A DNA stretch of 64,000 nucleotides from Paramagnetospirillum magneticum AMB-1 (GCF_000009985.1 NC_007626.1:124001-188000); one strand, 5' to 3'; shown: positions 43,871-53,162, counted from the first letter of the stretch. Notes: generated by a model not told the origin, from the sequence alone. Made by a program: numbers and translations.

Positions 43871-45130
43871 TCATCCCTCGATGGTGCCGGCCTCGGCCGA
43901 GCCCCGGCCTGCAACCACCAGTTCCAGAACCCGGATGAATAGATCGGCCTGACGCTGGCGGGTATGGGACGAGGCCGCTTCCAGGCTGGCGGCGGCCAGG
44001 GTCTTGCGCTCTGCGGCATCGTCGGCCAGACGGCGGGCGGCGGCGGCCAGGCCGTCCGGATCGGCGGCAGGTACGAACAGTCCGGCCCGGTCGGCCTCGA
44101 CGATGTGCGAGGCCTCGCCCCTTGGCGCCACCAGCAGCAGCGGCAGGCCCATGCCCATGGCCTCGAACATCTTGGAGGGGATCACCTCGGCGAAGGCGGG
44201 CGAATCCTTGAGATGGATCAGCGCCACGTCGCACAGCGACCACACGGCGGGCATGCGCTCCTTGGGCTGGGGCGGGCCGAACACCACGTTGGCGAGACCG
44301 CGCCGGGCGGCCTCGTCCTTCAGCATCTGGCGCTCGGCGCCGTTGCCAACCAGCAGGAAGCGGATATGGGGCGCTGTGTCCTTCAGGCGCAGGGCGGCGT
44401 CCAGGACATTGATCAGGCCGTGGGCCATGCCGTGGGTGCCCACATAGCCGATGACGAATTTGTCCTTCAGGCCCCATTCGGCCTCCAGCGCCTCGTCACG
44501 CGGCCGGGGGGCATAGCGGGGCAGGTCGACCCCGTTGATCACCACGGCGATCTTTTCCGCCGGGATGCGCCGGGCGATCAGGTCGGCCTTGAAGGCCCGG
44601 GTCAGCGCCACCACGGCGGCCGAGCGGCGATAGAGGAACAGCTCCAGCGCCTCGATGGCGCGGATCACCGGGCTGTCCTTCATGGCGCCCACGGCGGTGA
44701 TGGAGCGCGGCCACAGATCGCCCAGCTCGAACACGAAGGGCACGCGACGCACCGCCGCCAGCGCCCAGCCACCCACGGCGGCGAAGAATTGCGGACTGGT
44801 GGAGACCACCACGTCGGGCCTGGCCTCGAACAGCCCGGCGATAAAGGCCGACACCATGAAGGACAGGAAGTCGAGGATGCGCTTGGCGAAGCCCTCGTTG
44901 GGGGCGATGTAGGTCTTGACCCGCACCACCCGGATGCCGTCGACCACCGAGATCTGGCGCCAGTCGTTGCGCCAGCCCTCGAACAGCCTGCCGCCGGGGA
45001 AATTGGGGGCCGAAGTCAGCACCGTGACCTGATGTCCTGCCTTGATCCAATAAGCCGCCCGCTCCGAAACCCTGGTGGCGGCGGCATTGGTTTCCGGCGG
45101 ATAGTTCTCGGTCAGGAAGAGGATGCGCAT
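43871..45130 (-). CDS. GT4 family glycosyltransferase (WbuB-like)
   Basis: The 419-residue GT-B protein begins RILFLTENYPPETNAAATRV, a typical start of WbuB-type fucosamine transferases. The donor site is in FAEVIPSKMFEAMGMGLPLL, with the conserved EAMG-like Glu-x7-Glu region. It should transfer a sugar from a nucleotide donor to a growing glycan at the cytoplasmic membrane. N-terminal hydrophobic patches (about 95-130) may bring it to the membrane. Its start overlaps the gmhB end by 19 bases. The donor is not known. Confidence 0.85.
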   Translation of the reverse strand: MRILFLTENYPPETNAAATRVSERAAYWIKAGHQVTVLTSAPNFPGGRLFEGWRNDWRQISVVDGIRVVRVKTYIAPNEGFAKRILDFLSFMVSAFIAGLFEARPDVVVSTSPQFFAAVGGWALAAVRRVPFVFELGDLWPRSITAVGAMKDSPVIRAIEALELFLYRRSAAVVALTRAFKADLIARRIPAEKIAVVINGVDLPRYAPRPRDEALEAEWGLKDKFVIGYVGTHGMAHGLINVLDAALRLKDTAPHIRFLLVGNGAERQMLKDEAARRGLANVVFGPPQPKERMPAVWSLCDVALIHLKDSPAFAEVIPSKMFEAMGMGLPLLLVAPRGEASHIVEADRAGLFVPAADPDGLAAAARRLADDAAERKTLAAASLEAASSHTRQRQADLFIRVLELVVAGRGSAEAGTIEG

Positions 45131-45660
45131 GCCAGCAGCTTCTCGATCACCGCGACGGCCTGGGGCAGGTCGTCGACCACGTGATCGGCCTTGGTGCCTT
45201 CGACGAATTTCGGGCCGTGGCCGGTGCGCACCAGGATGCTGACGGCTCCCACGGCATGGCCCAGTTCCACATCCACTTCCTTGTCGCCGATCATGAAGGC
45301 CTGGGCCGGGTCGAAATGGTGGTCGGCCACCGCCTGCTCCACCATGCCGGGCAGCGGCTTGCGGCAGGTGCAGTCGTCGGCGGGGCCATGGGGGCAGAGG
45401 TAAAGCCCGTCCACCATGGCGCCCTCGGCTTCCAGCAGGGTGTAGAGGCGGTCGTGAATCTGATCGAGACGCTCCAGGTCGAAATAGCCCCGCGCGATTC
45501 CCGACTGGTTGGTGACCACGGCAACGCCCAGGCCCAGCCTGTTCAGGCGACGGATGGCGCGCCCGACGCCGGGATAAAGCTCCAACTGGTCGGGATCGGA
45601 CAGGTAGTGCTTTTCGACGTTGATGGTGCCGTCACGGTCGATGAGGACGAAGCGCTTCAT
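45112..45660 (-). CDS. gmhB: D-glycero-D-manno-heptose-1,7-bisphosphate 7-phosphatase
   Basis: This 182-residue HAD phosphatase removes the 7-phosphate of heptose bisphosphate in ADP-heptose synthesis. The catalytic aspartates are in LIDRDGT (Asp8, Asp10), TNQSG follows near 50, and GDKEVD is the third HAD motif. The GmhB zinc site is complete: CPH (Cys89, His91) and CTC (Cys97, Cys99). The start overlaps the rsmB stop by four bases. No gmhA, hldE or hldD was recognised in the window, so the rest of the pathway must be elsewhere. It fits with the GT9 gene. Confidence 0.92.
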   Translation of the reverse strand: MKRFVLIDRDGTINVEKHYLSDPDQLELYPGVGRAIRRLNRLGLGVAVVTNQSGIARGYFDLERLDQIHDRLYTLLEAEGAMVDGLYLCPHGPADDCTCRKPLPGMVEQAVADHHFDPAQAFMIGDKEVDVELGHAVGAVSILVRTGHGPKFVEGTKADHVVDDLPQAVAVIEKLLACASSS

Positions 45661-46952
45661 GAAACCTTCTCCAAACGCGCCGCGAAGAATGCATCCATGC
45701 CGCCCTGCGAGGCAAGATGGCAGGGCAGGGTGCGCAGATCGCCCTCGGGGGTGATCAGTTCGGCCAGCCCGCCAACCTCCTCGGGGCGGATGGGGACGCG
45801 CCTGAGCGGCGCGCCTCCGGCCAGCAGGGCGGCGATCTGCTCCGGGCCTTCCTCCGCCTCCAGCGAACAGGTGCAGTAGACCAGGGTGCCGCCCGGCTTC
45901 AGCATGGGAATGGCCGCCTGCAGCAGGCGGGCCTGGACGCCGGCCAGCTTCATCACCTCGGCCGGGTTCTTGTGCCGGGCCACGTCCGGGTGGCGGCGCA
46001 GGGTGCCGGTGGCCGAGCACGGGGCATCCAGCAGGATGGCGTCGAAGGGGGCGGGCGGCGTCCAGGCGCCGGCATCGGCTTCCACCACCTTGGCCTTCAG
46101 GCCCAGGCGCTTCAGGTTGGCGGTAAAGCGCACCAGCCGCTTGGCCGAGCGGTCGAGCGCGGTGAGATCGGCTCCGGCGACGGCCAGTTGCAGCGCTTTG
46201 CCCCCCGGCGCGGCGCACAGATCGGCCACAGCCTTGCCCCTGACGTCGCCCAGCAGGCGGGCGGGCAGGGCGGCGGCGGCGTCCTGAATCCACCAGGCTC
46301 CGTCGTCGAAGCCGGGCAGGGCGGCGACCGAGCCGCCGGCGGCGCGGCGCAGCGATCCGGTGGGCAGGACCGAAGCCTCCAGCCGCTCGGCCCACAGGGC
46401 GGAATCGGCGGCCACCGTGATGTCCACCGGCGCCTCGATCAGATGGGCGGCGGCGATGGCGTGGGCGCCGTCCTCGCCATAGGCCTTGACCCAAGAGCGC
46501 CACAGCCATTCCGGCGTGTTGAGCAGCCCGGCATCCTGGGCGGCCGCCAGATCGCGGCCCTCGCGGTCCAGGCGGCGCAGCACCGCGTTCAGCAGCTTGG
46601 CGAAACCGGCCAGCTTGGAGCCCTTGACCAGATCCACGGTGGTGGAGATGGCGGCATGGGGCGCCACGTCCAGGAACAGCAACTGGCAGATTCCTAAGCG
46701 CAGCGCGTGTTCGGCCCCGGCGGCGCCGGCCCGCATGGGCTTGTCCAGGCAATGCTCGATCAGGGTGTCGATCTGGCCCAGCCGTCTCAGCGTGGTGCCC
46801 AGCAGCATGCGCACGAAGCCGCGATCGCGGTCTTCCAACCGGGATAGGCGGGAATCGTCCAGCACGTCGTCGAGCAATCGGCCCTTGTCCAGCACCATGG
46901 ACAGCAGGTCGACGGCGATGGCGCGCGGTGAGGTGGAGGAGGCTCGCTTCAT
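45657..46952 (-). CDS. rsmB: 16S rRNA (cytosine(967)-C(5))-methyltransferase RsmB
   Basis: The 431-residue enzyme methylates C967 of 16S rRNA. It has an N-terminal NusB-like helical domain (about 1-135). The Rossmann core follows, with the RNA m5C methyltransferase motifs AAPGGKALQL, LLDAPCSATG and VYCTCSLEAEEG, the last two carrying the catalytic and release cysteines. The start at 46952 (MKRASSTS) is the family-typical beginning; a longer frame to 47051 adds unrelated residues. It is a housekeeping gene inside the glycan region and is coupled to gmhB by a four-base overlap. Confidence 0.92.
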   Translation of the reverse strand: MKRASSTSPRAIAVDLLSMVLDKGRLLDDVLDDSRLSRLEDRDRGFVRMLLGTTLRRLGQIDTLIEHCLDKPMRAGAAGAEHALRLGICQLLFLDVAPHAAISTTVDLVKGSKLAGFAKLLNAVLRRLDREGRDLAAAQDAGLLNTPEWLWRSWVKAYGEDGAHAIAAAHLIEAPVDITVAADSALWAERLEASVLPTGSLRRAAGGSVAALPGFDDGAWWIQDAAAALPARLLGDVRGKAVADLCAAPGGKALQLAVAGADLTALDRSAKRLVRFTANLKRLGLKAKVVEADAGAWTPPAPFDAILLDAPCSATGTLRRHPDVARHKNPAEVMKLAGVQARLLQAAIPMLKPGGTLVYCTCSLEAEEGPEQIAALLAGGAPLRRVPIRPEEVGGLAELITPEGDLRTLPCHLASQGGMDAFFAARLEKVS

Positions 46953-47040
46953 GGGGCAACCCTTACCCCATCCATGCCCGTCGAGCAAACGGAAGCCGGT
47001 TCCATCGGATGCCGAGGCGGCGTGTCCCAGCGATGGTGGC

Positions 47041-47994
47041 TCACTCGGCAATCTTGCCCTTGAAATAGGCGATGGTCTTTTCCAGGCCCTGCTCCAGCGC
47101 CACCTTGGGCTCCCAGTCGTTCAGCACGGCCTTGGCCTGAGTGATGTCGGGTTTGCGCTGCATGGGGTCGTCGGCGGGCAGCGGCTTGTAGATGATCTCG
47201 GACTTGGCGCCAGTCATTCGGACCACCAGTTCGGCCAACTGGCGGATGGTCATCTCGCGCGGGTTGCCCAGGTTGATGGGGCCGGTGATGTCGTCGGGGC
47301 TGTTCATCAGGCGGATGAAGCCTTCGATCAGGTCATCCACATAGCAGAACGAACGGGTCTGGCTGCCGTCGCCGTAGAGCGTGATGGGCTGGCCCTGCAG
47401 CGCCTGCATGATGAAATTGGACACCACGCGGCCATCGTCGGGATGCATGCGCGGGCCATAGGTGTTGAAGATGCGCGCCACCTTGATGCGCAGGCTGTGC
47501 TGGCGCCAGTAATCGAAGAACAGCGTCTCGGCGCAGCGCTTGCCCTCGTCGTAGCAGGCGCGCGGGCCGATGGGATTGACGTTGCCGCGATAGCTTTCCG
47601 GCTGGGGATGCACATCCGGATCGCCATACACCTCGGAGGTGGAGGACTGGAAGATCTTCGCGCCCACCCTTTTTGCCAGGCCCAGCATGTTGATGGCGCC
47701 GTGCACCGAGGTCTTGGTGGTCTGCACCGGGTCGCGCTGGTAGTGGATGGGGGACGCCGGGCAGGCCAGATTGAAAATCTCGTCCACTTCCACATACAGC
47801 GGGAAGGTGACGTCGTGGCGCATCATCTCGAAATAGGGATTGTCCAGCAGATGCGCGATGTTGGCCTTGGTGCCGGTGAAGAAGTTGTCGACGCACAGCA
47901 CGTCGCAGCCTTCCGCCAGCAGCCGCTCGCAGAGGTGGGAGCCGAGGAAGCCGGCGCCGCCCGTGACCAGAACCCGCTTGCGATCATACTTCAT
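47041..47994 (-). CDS. UDP-glucuronate decarboxylase
   Basis: The 317-residue SDR converts UDP-glucuronate to UDP-xylose with transient oxidation at C4. TGGAGFLGSH is at 11-20. The catalytic residues known for UXS enzymes appear: Thr119 and Glu121 in SSTSEVYG, and Tyr148 and Lys152 in CYDEGKR. The TLYGDGSQTRSFCYVDDL block is also typical. The start at 47994 (MKYDRK) follows a GGGGAACGG site; the frame extending to 48057 adds unlikely residues. It indicates that xylose or a derivative enters the glycan. The UDP-glucuronate source is not in the window unless the dehydrogenase at 42520 has broad specificity. Confidence 0.9.
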   Translation of the reverse strand: MKYDRKRVLVTGGAGFLGSHLCERLLAEGCDVLCVDNFFTGTKANIAHLLDNPYFEMMRHDVTFPLYVEVDEIFNLACPASPIHYQRDPVQTTKTSVHGAINMLGLAKRVGAKIFQSSTSEVYGDPDVHPQPESYRGNVNPIGPRACYDEGKRCAETLFFDYWRQHSLRIKVARIFNTYGPRMHPDDGRVVSNFIMQALQGQPITLYGDGSQTRSFCYVDDLIEGFIRLMNSPDDITGPINLGNPREMTIRQLAELVVRMTGAKSEIIYKPLPADDPMQRKPDITQAKAVLNDWEPKVALEQGLEKTIAYFKGKIAE

Positions 47995-48058
47995 GGCACC
48001 CGTTCCCCCGCTTTCTGCGTCTTGAAACTTCGTAGGACAAAGGCCCCACGAAAGCAAG

Positions 48059-49099
48059 CTACCCCAACCGGCCGATGCGCTCGAACTCGGCCGCCGCCTG
48101 ATCCCAGTGCCAGCTTCGCTGTTTCACCAGGCAGGCCAGATGTAGACGCCGCCACAGGGCGTCGTCGCTGAGGATGGCCACAGCATGACTGACAAAGGTT
48201 TCCTCATCCTTCACGCAATAGCCGGTTTCTCCCTCGATCACCCGTTCTCTCATGCAGGCGATGTCCTGCAGCACGGCGGGCACACCCATGGCCTGGGCCT
48301 CGGCCACCGCCGAACAGAAGGTCTCGCCGATATCGCCGCGATAGAGCAGGGCGCGGGCGGCGGCCAGTTCATCCACCAGCTGGGTCTTGGGGACGGGGCC
48401 GCGCAGCACCACGTCGTGGGCCGCCATGGCGGCGGCCTTGTTCAGCACCACGCCCATGCGGTCGGCCTTGGCAGCGCCGGCGGCGCCATAGGTGGCGGTG
48501 CCGGCGAAGACGTGCAGTTCGGCGTTGGGCACGGCCGGGCGGATGCGTCGCTCCCACAGGTCCAGCAGCCAGTCCAGGCTCCGCATGGGATTGGAGGTGA
48601 ACACCACCCGGGGCGGCGGCGGCTCGGTGCGCGGCGTGGCGTGGCAGAACAGGTCGGTCAGGCCGTATGGCACGGTTTCCCGGCCGCCGGCCATGGCGAA
48701 GGACGGATAGGTGGAGGCGTGGCTGGCCCCGGAGAACACGATCACCGGCAGGCGCAGCGCCAGCTTCCACTGATAGCGCCACTTCAGCAGGTAGCCGGCG
48801 GGATTGTGAATCCAGAAGATGGTGCGCCTGGCCTTGGGGCACAGGCGGATCAGCTTGTCGCCGCGATTGGCGATGTAGAGATCGGCGCTGTCGGGCACGC
48901 CCTGGGACAGGGGGCGCCAGGTGACGCCCCTGTGGACCCGTTCCGCCTCGCACTTGTTGCAGACCAGCACCTCGTGGCCGCGCGCCGCCAGGGCGTTGGC
49001 CATCTCGATGAACGAAGTCTCGGCCCCGCCCAGCGGCCGTTCCTCCAATGTGGCGCCGTCGAAGCTGATGCCGTCGTCGGTCATGACGATGCGGGCCAT
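48059..49099 (-). CDS. GT4-like family glycosyltransferase
   Basis: The 346-residue protein starts with the ATG at 49099. It opens RIVMTDDGISFDGATLEERP and then LGGAETSFIEMANALAARGH, the acceptor-side glycine loop of GT4 enzymes. The donor-side region is FCSAVAEAQAMGVPAV, followed by CMRERVIEGETGY. The protein probably adds a sugar to an LPS or capsule intermediate in the cytoplasm. It lies five bases from the WaaE-like gene, and the next two upstream genes are also glycosyltransferases, so they may build a short oligosaccharide together. Confidence 0.83.
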   Translation of the reverse strand: MARIVMTDDGISFDGATLEERPLGGAETSFIEMANALAARGHEVLVCNKCEAERVHRGVTWRPLSQGVPDSADLYIANRGDKLIRLCPKARRTIFWIHNPAGYLLKWRYQWKLALRLPVIVFSGASHASTYPSFAMAGGRETVPYGLTDLFCHATPRTEPPPPRVVFTSNPMRSLDWLLDLWERRIRPAVPNAELHVFAGTATYGAAGAAKADRMGVVLNKAAAMAAHDVVLRGPVPKTQLVDELAAARALLYRGDIGETFCSAVAEAQAMGVPAVLQDIACMRERVIEGETGYCVKDEETFVSHAVAILSDDALWRRLHLACLVKQRSWHWDQAAAEFERIGRLG

Positions 49100-49104
49100 G
49101 GGCG

Positions 49105-49860
49105 CTATTCCTTCTCGTACTTGGCTTTGAAGTGGGACAGCAGGGGATAAAGCCCGGCGCAGATGGCGATGATCAGGCCATAGCCGCCTTCCCGCCAGCC
49201 GCCCCGCCGCACATAGCATTTGAAGAAGCGAGAGAACAGCCGGCGGATATTGGAGGCGGTGGAGCCCCAGGTTTCGCCACGGTCGCGCAGGTCGCGGGCC
49301 TTGGCGGTGGAATAGGAATCCAGGCGCCGGATCATGTCCGAGATGTTCTTGTCCACGTAGTGGTCCAGCCGGTTGACCAGCATGGGGCCTTTCCTGCCCC
49401 GCCAGACCAGCGAGGGGTGGACGCGGTCGCGGCCCCAGGTCTTGGCGGCCTTGCGGAACAGGCCGGGATAGGCGGCCTTGCCGTAAGAGGCGCCCCAGCC
49501 GTGGCGGACCAGACGGTCGCCGATGTGATTGTCCACCAGGATCTCGTGCCAGTCGAAGGGCGACGTGGCGATGACCCGGCGGATTTCCTCGGCCAAAGCG
49601 GGGGGGACGTGCTCGTCGGCATCCACCTCCAGCACCCATTCGGTGTCGCAGGCGGCAATGCCGGTGTTGCGGCGGTCGCCCTCCAGGTCCCAGCGCCCCT
49701 CGACGATGCGGGCTCCGAAGGCCAGGGCGATGTCCTTGCTGCCGTCGGTGCACTTGTCGAGCACCACCACCACCTGGTCGGCGAAGCGCAGCTTCTCCAG
49801 GCAGGCGGGCAGGCGCTTTTCCTCGTTGCAGATGACCACGAGGGCCGTCAGGGAGGTCAT
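49105..49860 (-). CDS. GT2 family glycosyltransferase, WaaE/KdtX-like
   Basis: The 251-residue protein has TALVVICNEEKRLPACLEKL, VVVLDKCTDGS, and VLEVDADEHVPP with the DxD. This pattern belongs to the WaaE/KdtX family, which adds beta-glucose to the inner-core heptose of LPS in enterobacteria. RSKFK-like basic patches and GYGLIIAICAGLYPLL near the C-terminus suggest membrane contact. With gmhB and GT9 nearby, an LPS-core role is plausible, although glucose specificity is not proven. The start overlaps the next upstream GT4 gene by four bases. Confidence 0.85.
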   Translation of the reverse strand: MTSLTALVVICNEEKRLPACLEKLRFADQVVVVLDKCTDGSKDIALAFGARIVEGRWDLEGDRRNTGIAACDTEWVLEVDADEHVPPALAEEIRRVIATSPFDWHEILVDNHIGDRLVRHGWGASYGKAAYPGLFRKAAKTWGRDRVHPSLVWRGRKGPMLVNRLDHYVDKNISDMIRRLDSYSTAKARDLRDRGETWGSTASNIRRLFSRFFKCYVRRGGWREGGYGLIIAICAGLYPLLSHFKAKYEKE

Positions 49861-51008
49861 GCGCCGACACCCTTGAAGCGGGGCAGGAAGCGCTTGCGGG
49901 CGTGGGCCTGGGCCGTGCGGTAGACCTCCAGGGTCTGGTTCATGCGGTTGTCGAAGCGCATGTCCTTCTCCGCCAGTTGCCTCGCGGCGGCGGCCATGCG
50001 GGCGGTGGCTTCGTGGTCGGTCATGACGCGGGCCATGGCCTCGGCGAGGCGAACGGGGTCGGCGGGGGGAACCAGCAGTCCCGTCCGGCCGTCAAAGACG
50101 ATTTCCGGAACGCCGCCCACATTGCTGGCCACCACCGGCTTGCCCACGGCGAAGGCCTGGACGGCGACCCGGGGCTGGGCTTCGGTCAGCGAGGGAATCA
50201 CCACCGCGTCGCCCATCTGCATCAGTTCCGACACGTCGTCGCGATAGCCGGTGAACACCACCTGGCCACTCAGCCCGGCAGCCTCCAACTGCGTGTGCAG
50301 GCCGCGCTCGTAATCGGCGCATTCGGCGGTGGCCGAGCCGACGATCGCCAGCATGGGGGACAGGCCCTTGTCCTTGAGCAGGGCCAGGGCGGCCAGCAGA
50401 TGGTCCTGGCCCTTGTCGGGGCGGATCATGCCGACGCAGACCCAGGCATAGGCTTCGGCGGGAATGTTCAGCGCGGCGCGCAGGCGGGCGCGGGTGGCCA
50501 CCGGATCGGGCAGGTCGAAGAAGCGCTCGTCCGCCCAGCCGCCGATGGAGACCGAGCGCTTGGCATCGGCCAGCCCGACCTCCAGCAATTGGCTCCGGGT
50601 GCATTCGGCCACGGTGATCAGCCAGTCCGCACCCAGCCGCCATTGAGCGCGGCGAATCATGCCGCCCTTGAGCGGCTGGTTGACGTGGCGCGAGCGCACT
50701 ACCGCCACCAGATCCAGGCAGGCGGCGGCGGTTTTGGCGTCGCGGGTGACGTGGGTGTCAACCACCTCGACACGTTTTTCGATCAGCAGCCGGCGAAAGC
50801 CGCGCACGGTGGCGGGCTTCCACGGGCGGTCGAAGTCGAAGTCGATCACCGGCAGCCCGGCGGCCTCGGCCCGCTTGTAGGATTCGCCGTCCGACGGCGA
50901 GGCCAGCCACACATCGTGGCCATGGGCCTTCAGCCAGCGCACCTGTTCCATGGTGCGGTGTTCCATGCCGCCCCAATTGCGTCCCGGAATGGTGTGGAGA
51001 ATGCGCAA
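49857..51008 (-). CDS. GT4 family glycosyltransferase
   Basis: The 383-residue GT-B enzyme begins RILHTIPGRNWGGMEHRTME with the GG acceptor loop. Later it has VCVGMIRPDKGQDHLLAAL and VIPSLTEAQPRVAVQAFAVG with a GT4-type Glu region in the donor site. The start is the TTG at 51008, preceded by AGAGGA; no ATG precedes the conserved first strand. Function is transfer of one sugar in glycan assembly; donor unknown. It is 12 bases from the polysaccharide deacetylase gene upstream, which could act on the same glycan. Confidence 0.85.
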   Translation of the reverse strand: MRILHTIPGRNWGGMEHRTMEQVRWLKAHGHDVWLASPSDGESYKRAEAAGLPVIDFDFDRPWKPATVRGFRRLLIEKRVEVVDTHVTRDAKTAAACLDLVAVVRSRHVNQPLKGGMIRRAQWRLGADWLITVAECTRSQLLEVGLADAKRSVSIGGWADERFFDLPDPVATRARLRAALNIPAEAYAWVCVGMIRPDKGQDHLLAALALLKDKGLSPMLAIVGSATAECADYERGLHTQLEAAGLSGQVVFTGYRDDVSELMQMGDAVVIPSLTEAQPRVAVQAFAVGKPVVASNVGGVPEIVFDGRTGLLVPPADPVRLAEAMARVMTDHEATARMAAAARQLAEKDMRFDNRMNQTLEVYRTAQAHARKRFLPRFKGVGA

Positions 51009-51020
51009 GGATTTCCTCTC

Positions 51021-51752
51021 TCAGACCAGGATGAAGCGTCGCCACCATGCCTGAGGCGGGGGCGGCGGCAGGGTGACGCAGCGCAAGCGGCGGGCTTGGA
51101 GGCCCTCCAGCAGCAGCCGCAGCATGGCGATGGTGACGGCGGGCTTGAACTGGGCGCCCGGGCGCTCGTTGATGGGCTGGTCGTGCATCAGGAGGATGCC
51201 GCCGGGCAGGCGGGGATCGGCCAGCAGGCGCTCCACATCCCTACGGCACTCGGTTTCCACGTCCTCGGGCGCGGCGCAGCGGGTTGAGGTCATGTGGTCC
51301 TCGGTGCTGGGGCCCCAATGGACCAGGGCGCAGCCCGGCTTCCACGCGGCCAAGGCCCGGTGGATGCGCGCCGAGCGCCGCCCGCCGTTATAGGGCAGGC
51401 GCACCAGATAGGGCTGGGGCGTCGGGCGGTGGCGGGCCAGCAGGGCTTCGCAGCGTTCCATGTCGTCGAGCAGGCGGGAGGTGGGCTCGCGGTCGAGGCG
51501 CACATGGTCCCAGCCATGGGCGTAGACGGCGTGGCCGCGCCTGACCGTCTCGGCCAACAGGGCGTCCTGCGACACCGCGCGGCAGCCGCTCATAAAGAAG
51601 GTGGCCTTGGCATCGAAGCGGTCCAGCAGGTCGAGCAAGGCCGGCGTGCTATCAGGCATGGGGGCATCGTCGATGGTGATCGCCACCGTGCCCCTATCGG
51701 CCAAGTGCCGCATCATCGGCCGCCACGCCCCCAGTGACCAGGAAATCCGCAA
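51021..51752 (-). CDS. Polysaccharide deacetylase (NodB/CE4 family)
   Basis: The 243-residue protein carries CE4 motifs: AITIDDAP (two aspartates, metal and base), HGWDH as the HxxxH metal pair, RLPYNGG (motif 3) and LLMHDQ (motif 5). These enzymes remove N- or O-acetyl groups from glycans or intermediates. No signal peptide is seen, so it may act in the cytoplasm on a lipid-linked or nucleotide intermediate. The frame starts at a TTG (51752); ATG codons at 51716 and 51713 are alternatives that still keep all motifs. It lies beside a GT4 gene. Confidence 0.8.
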   Translation of the reverse strand: MRISWSLGAWRPMMRHLADRGTVAITIDDAPMPDSTPALLDLLDRFDAKATFFMSGCRAVSQDALLAETVRRGHAVYAHGWDHVRLDREPTSRLLDDMERCEALLARHRPTPQPYLVRLPYNGGRRSARIHRALAAWKPGCALVHWGPSTEDHMTSTRCAAPEDVETECRRDVERLLADPRLPGGILLMHDQPINERPGAQFKPAVTIAMLRLLLEGLQARRLRCVTLPPPPPQAWWRRFILV

Positions 51753-51816
51753 TCGCTGTCCGTCCGCTTGTTGTGGCGATCGAAGTATCAGGAATCCGCC
51801 ATCTCGAACAGCCTGA

Positions 51817-53046
51817 TCATGGGGCCGGGCGGCGGAGGGTGGCCTGGCGGCTGAATCGCTTCAGATCCTTGGCGCCCCCGCCCTCGGCCACGGCACGGGC
51901 CAAGCCGTCGGGGTCCTGGGCGATCAGCCCCGAACTGACCTCGACGCCATAGCTCAGCAGGCGCTCGGTCAGCGGCGCCCCCGGCCCCACCAGGGCCACC
52001 CGGGCGAAGCGGGCCAGATGCAAGAGATGGGGCGCCGAGCGGTTGGCCAGGGTCGACGCGGTGATGATCACCGCCTCGGCGGCAGGCAGCAGCCACTCGG
52101 CGGCCTGTTCCGGATATTGGCCGGGGCCGGGCTTGCGGTCGACGATCTTGGCGCCGGGCAGGCGCTCGGCGATGCCGGGAAAGGCGCCGATCACCACGGT
52201 GCCGCCACCCTTGACGCCAAAGCTTTCCAGGCCGTTGCCGCCCGGAAGCTCGAGGTCGTAGCGATTGTAATGGGCGTTGCAGGCGGCCATGCCTAAGGCC
52301 TGATCGAAGGCATTGGCGGAATGGACCAGCCCGGCCAGGGCCTTTAGCCCCGCCTGGCCCCGTCGGCCCGCATCGGGGGCGGCGTTGCAGCCCGGCGTGC
52401 CGCGTTCCGGCGTCTGGGCCAGTCCGACGCCGGTCGCGGTTTCCACCATGGTCCAGTTGAGCCCCACCACCACCCGCTTGACGGCGCAATCCTCCACGCC
52501 GTTGGCGAGGTCGGCGTAAAGCCGCCCCGGTCCCCACCAGCGCCACAGCGCCGCCAGGGAGGGGGCGATCAGCTCGGTCTGGCCGCCGGTGAACTCCGTC
52601 CATTCCTCGATCAGCACGCCGGGCACGGCGGTCAGCACCGGCACGCCCTCGGCCACGGCGGCCAGCATGTCGCCGGCCAGCCCTTCGCCTTCCATCTCGG
52701 ACTTGGAGAACTTGTTGATGAACAGCAGGTCGGCATGGCTTTCGATGGCGCGGCGCACCGAGCCCGAGGCCTCGGCCAGGGCCTGGGAATCCAGGATGCA
52801 GGCCTTGGACGCCTTGCCCAGGCTTTGGCCGATGGACAGCTTCCGGCCCGTATCGATCTCGGTCACCGTCATGTCGGTCTTGCGGCCCGTCTCGTCGCGG
52901 AGCGTGTCCTGCAGCAGCCCACCCAGGCGAAAGCCCCGCGCCGCCAGCTGGGCGGCGAATTCGGCCAGCAAGGCCTCGGGCGGCTTGCCCGGCGGGTAGA
53001 TGACCGCGCCGATGGCGGGCTGGCTGGATTGCGGGGCGGAAACCAT
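51817..53046 (-). CDS. Fusion of DUF2478 (NTPase-like) and DUF364-like (Rossmann) domains
   Basis: The 409-residue protein joins two parts. Residues about 10-165 match DUF2478, a P-loop-like domain found near molybdenum genes, with SHADLLFINKFSKSEMEG as its marked stretch. I see no canonical GxxGxGKT. Residues about 185-400 resemble DUF364/DUF4213 proteins, thought to bind metals or chelates, with VVGLNWTMVE and the SANAFDQALGMAACNA stretch. The ATG at 53046 has AGGAG seven bases before it. The divergent neighbour is moaA, so a role in molybdenum or Moco use is likely but unproven. Confidence 0.7.
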   Translation of the reverse strand: MVSAPQSSQPAIGAVIYPPGKPPEALLAEFAAQLAARGFRLGGLLQDTLRDETGRKTDMTVTEIDTGRKLSIGQSLGKASKACILDSQALAEASGSVRRAIESHADLLFINKFSKSEMEGEGLAGDMLAAVAEGVPVLTAVPGVLIEEWTEFTGGQTELIAPSLAALWRWWGPGRLYADLANGVEDCAVKRVVVGLNWTMVETATGVGLAQTPERGTPGCNAAPDAGRRGQAGLKALAGLVHSANAFDQALGMAACNAHYNRYDLELPGGNGLESFGVKGGGTVVIGAFPGIAERLPGAKIVDRKPGPGQYPEQAAEWLLPAAEAVIITASTLANRSAPHLLHLARFARVALVGPGAPLTERLLSYGVEVSSGLIAQDPDGLARAVAEGGGAKDLKRFSRQATLRRPAP

Positions 53047-53162
53047 GGGGGCACTCCTAAGCCTTTTGCCGATGTCTTGACCAACGCCAAGACTCGTTTT
53101 TAACGCAGGCAGCATATATATCATTAGAGCAAGCCCCCGCCGAGGGGCATGGAGGATGCGTC
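53047..53162. promoter_or_regulatory. Divergent promoter region between DUF2478 and moaA
   Basis: The 116-base gap contains TTGACC (53077-53082) with TTAACG 17 bases on, a weak rightward promoter, and an AT-rich CATATATATCATTAG stretch (53114-53128). The TATATAT piece recalls half of a ModE-type site, but the partner half is missing. GGAGG precedes the moaA ATG. No Moco riboswitch could be recognised by eye. Confidence 0.3.

Noticed and set aside
48059..49870. A 603-residue frame extending the GT4-like gene at 48059 back to 49870
   Set aside because: The extra part lies over the WaaE-like gene in another frame; the real GT4 start is the ATG at 49099.
53114..53128. ModE-type operator before moaA
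   Set aside because: Only one TATATA-like half is present; the full inverted repeat is not seen.
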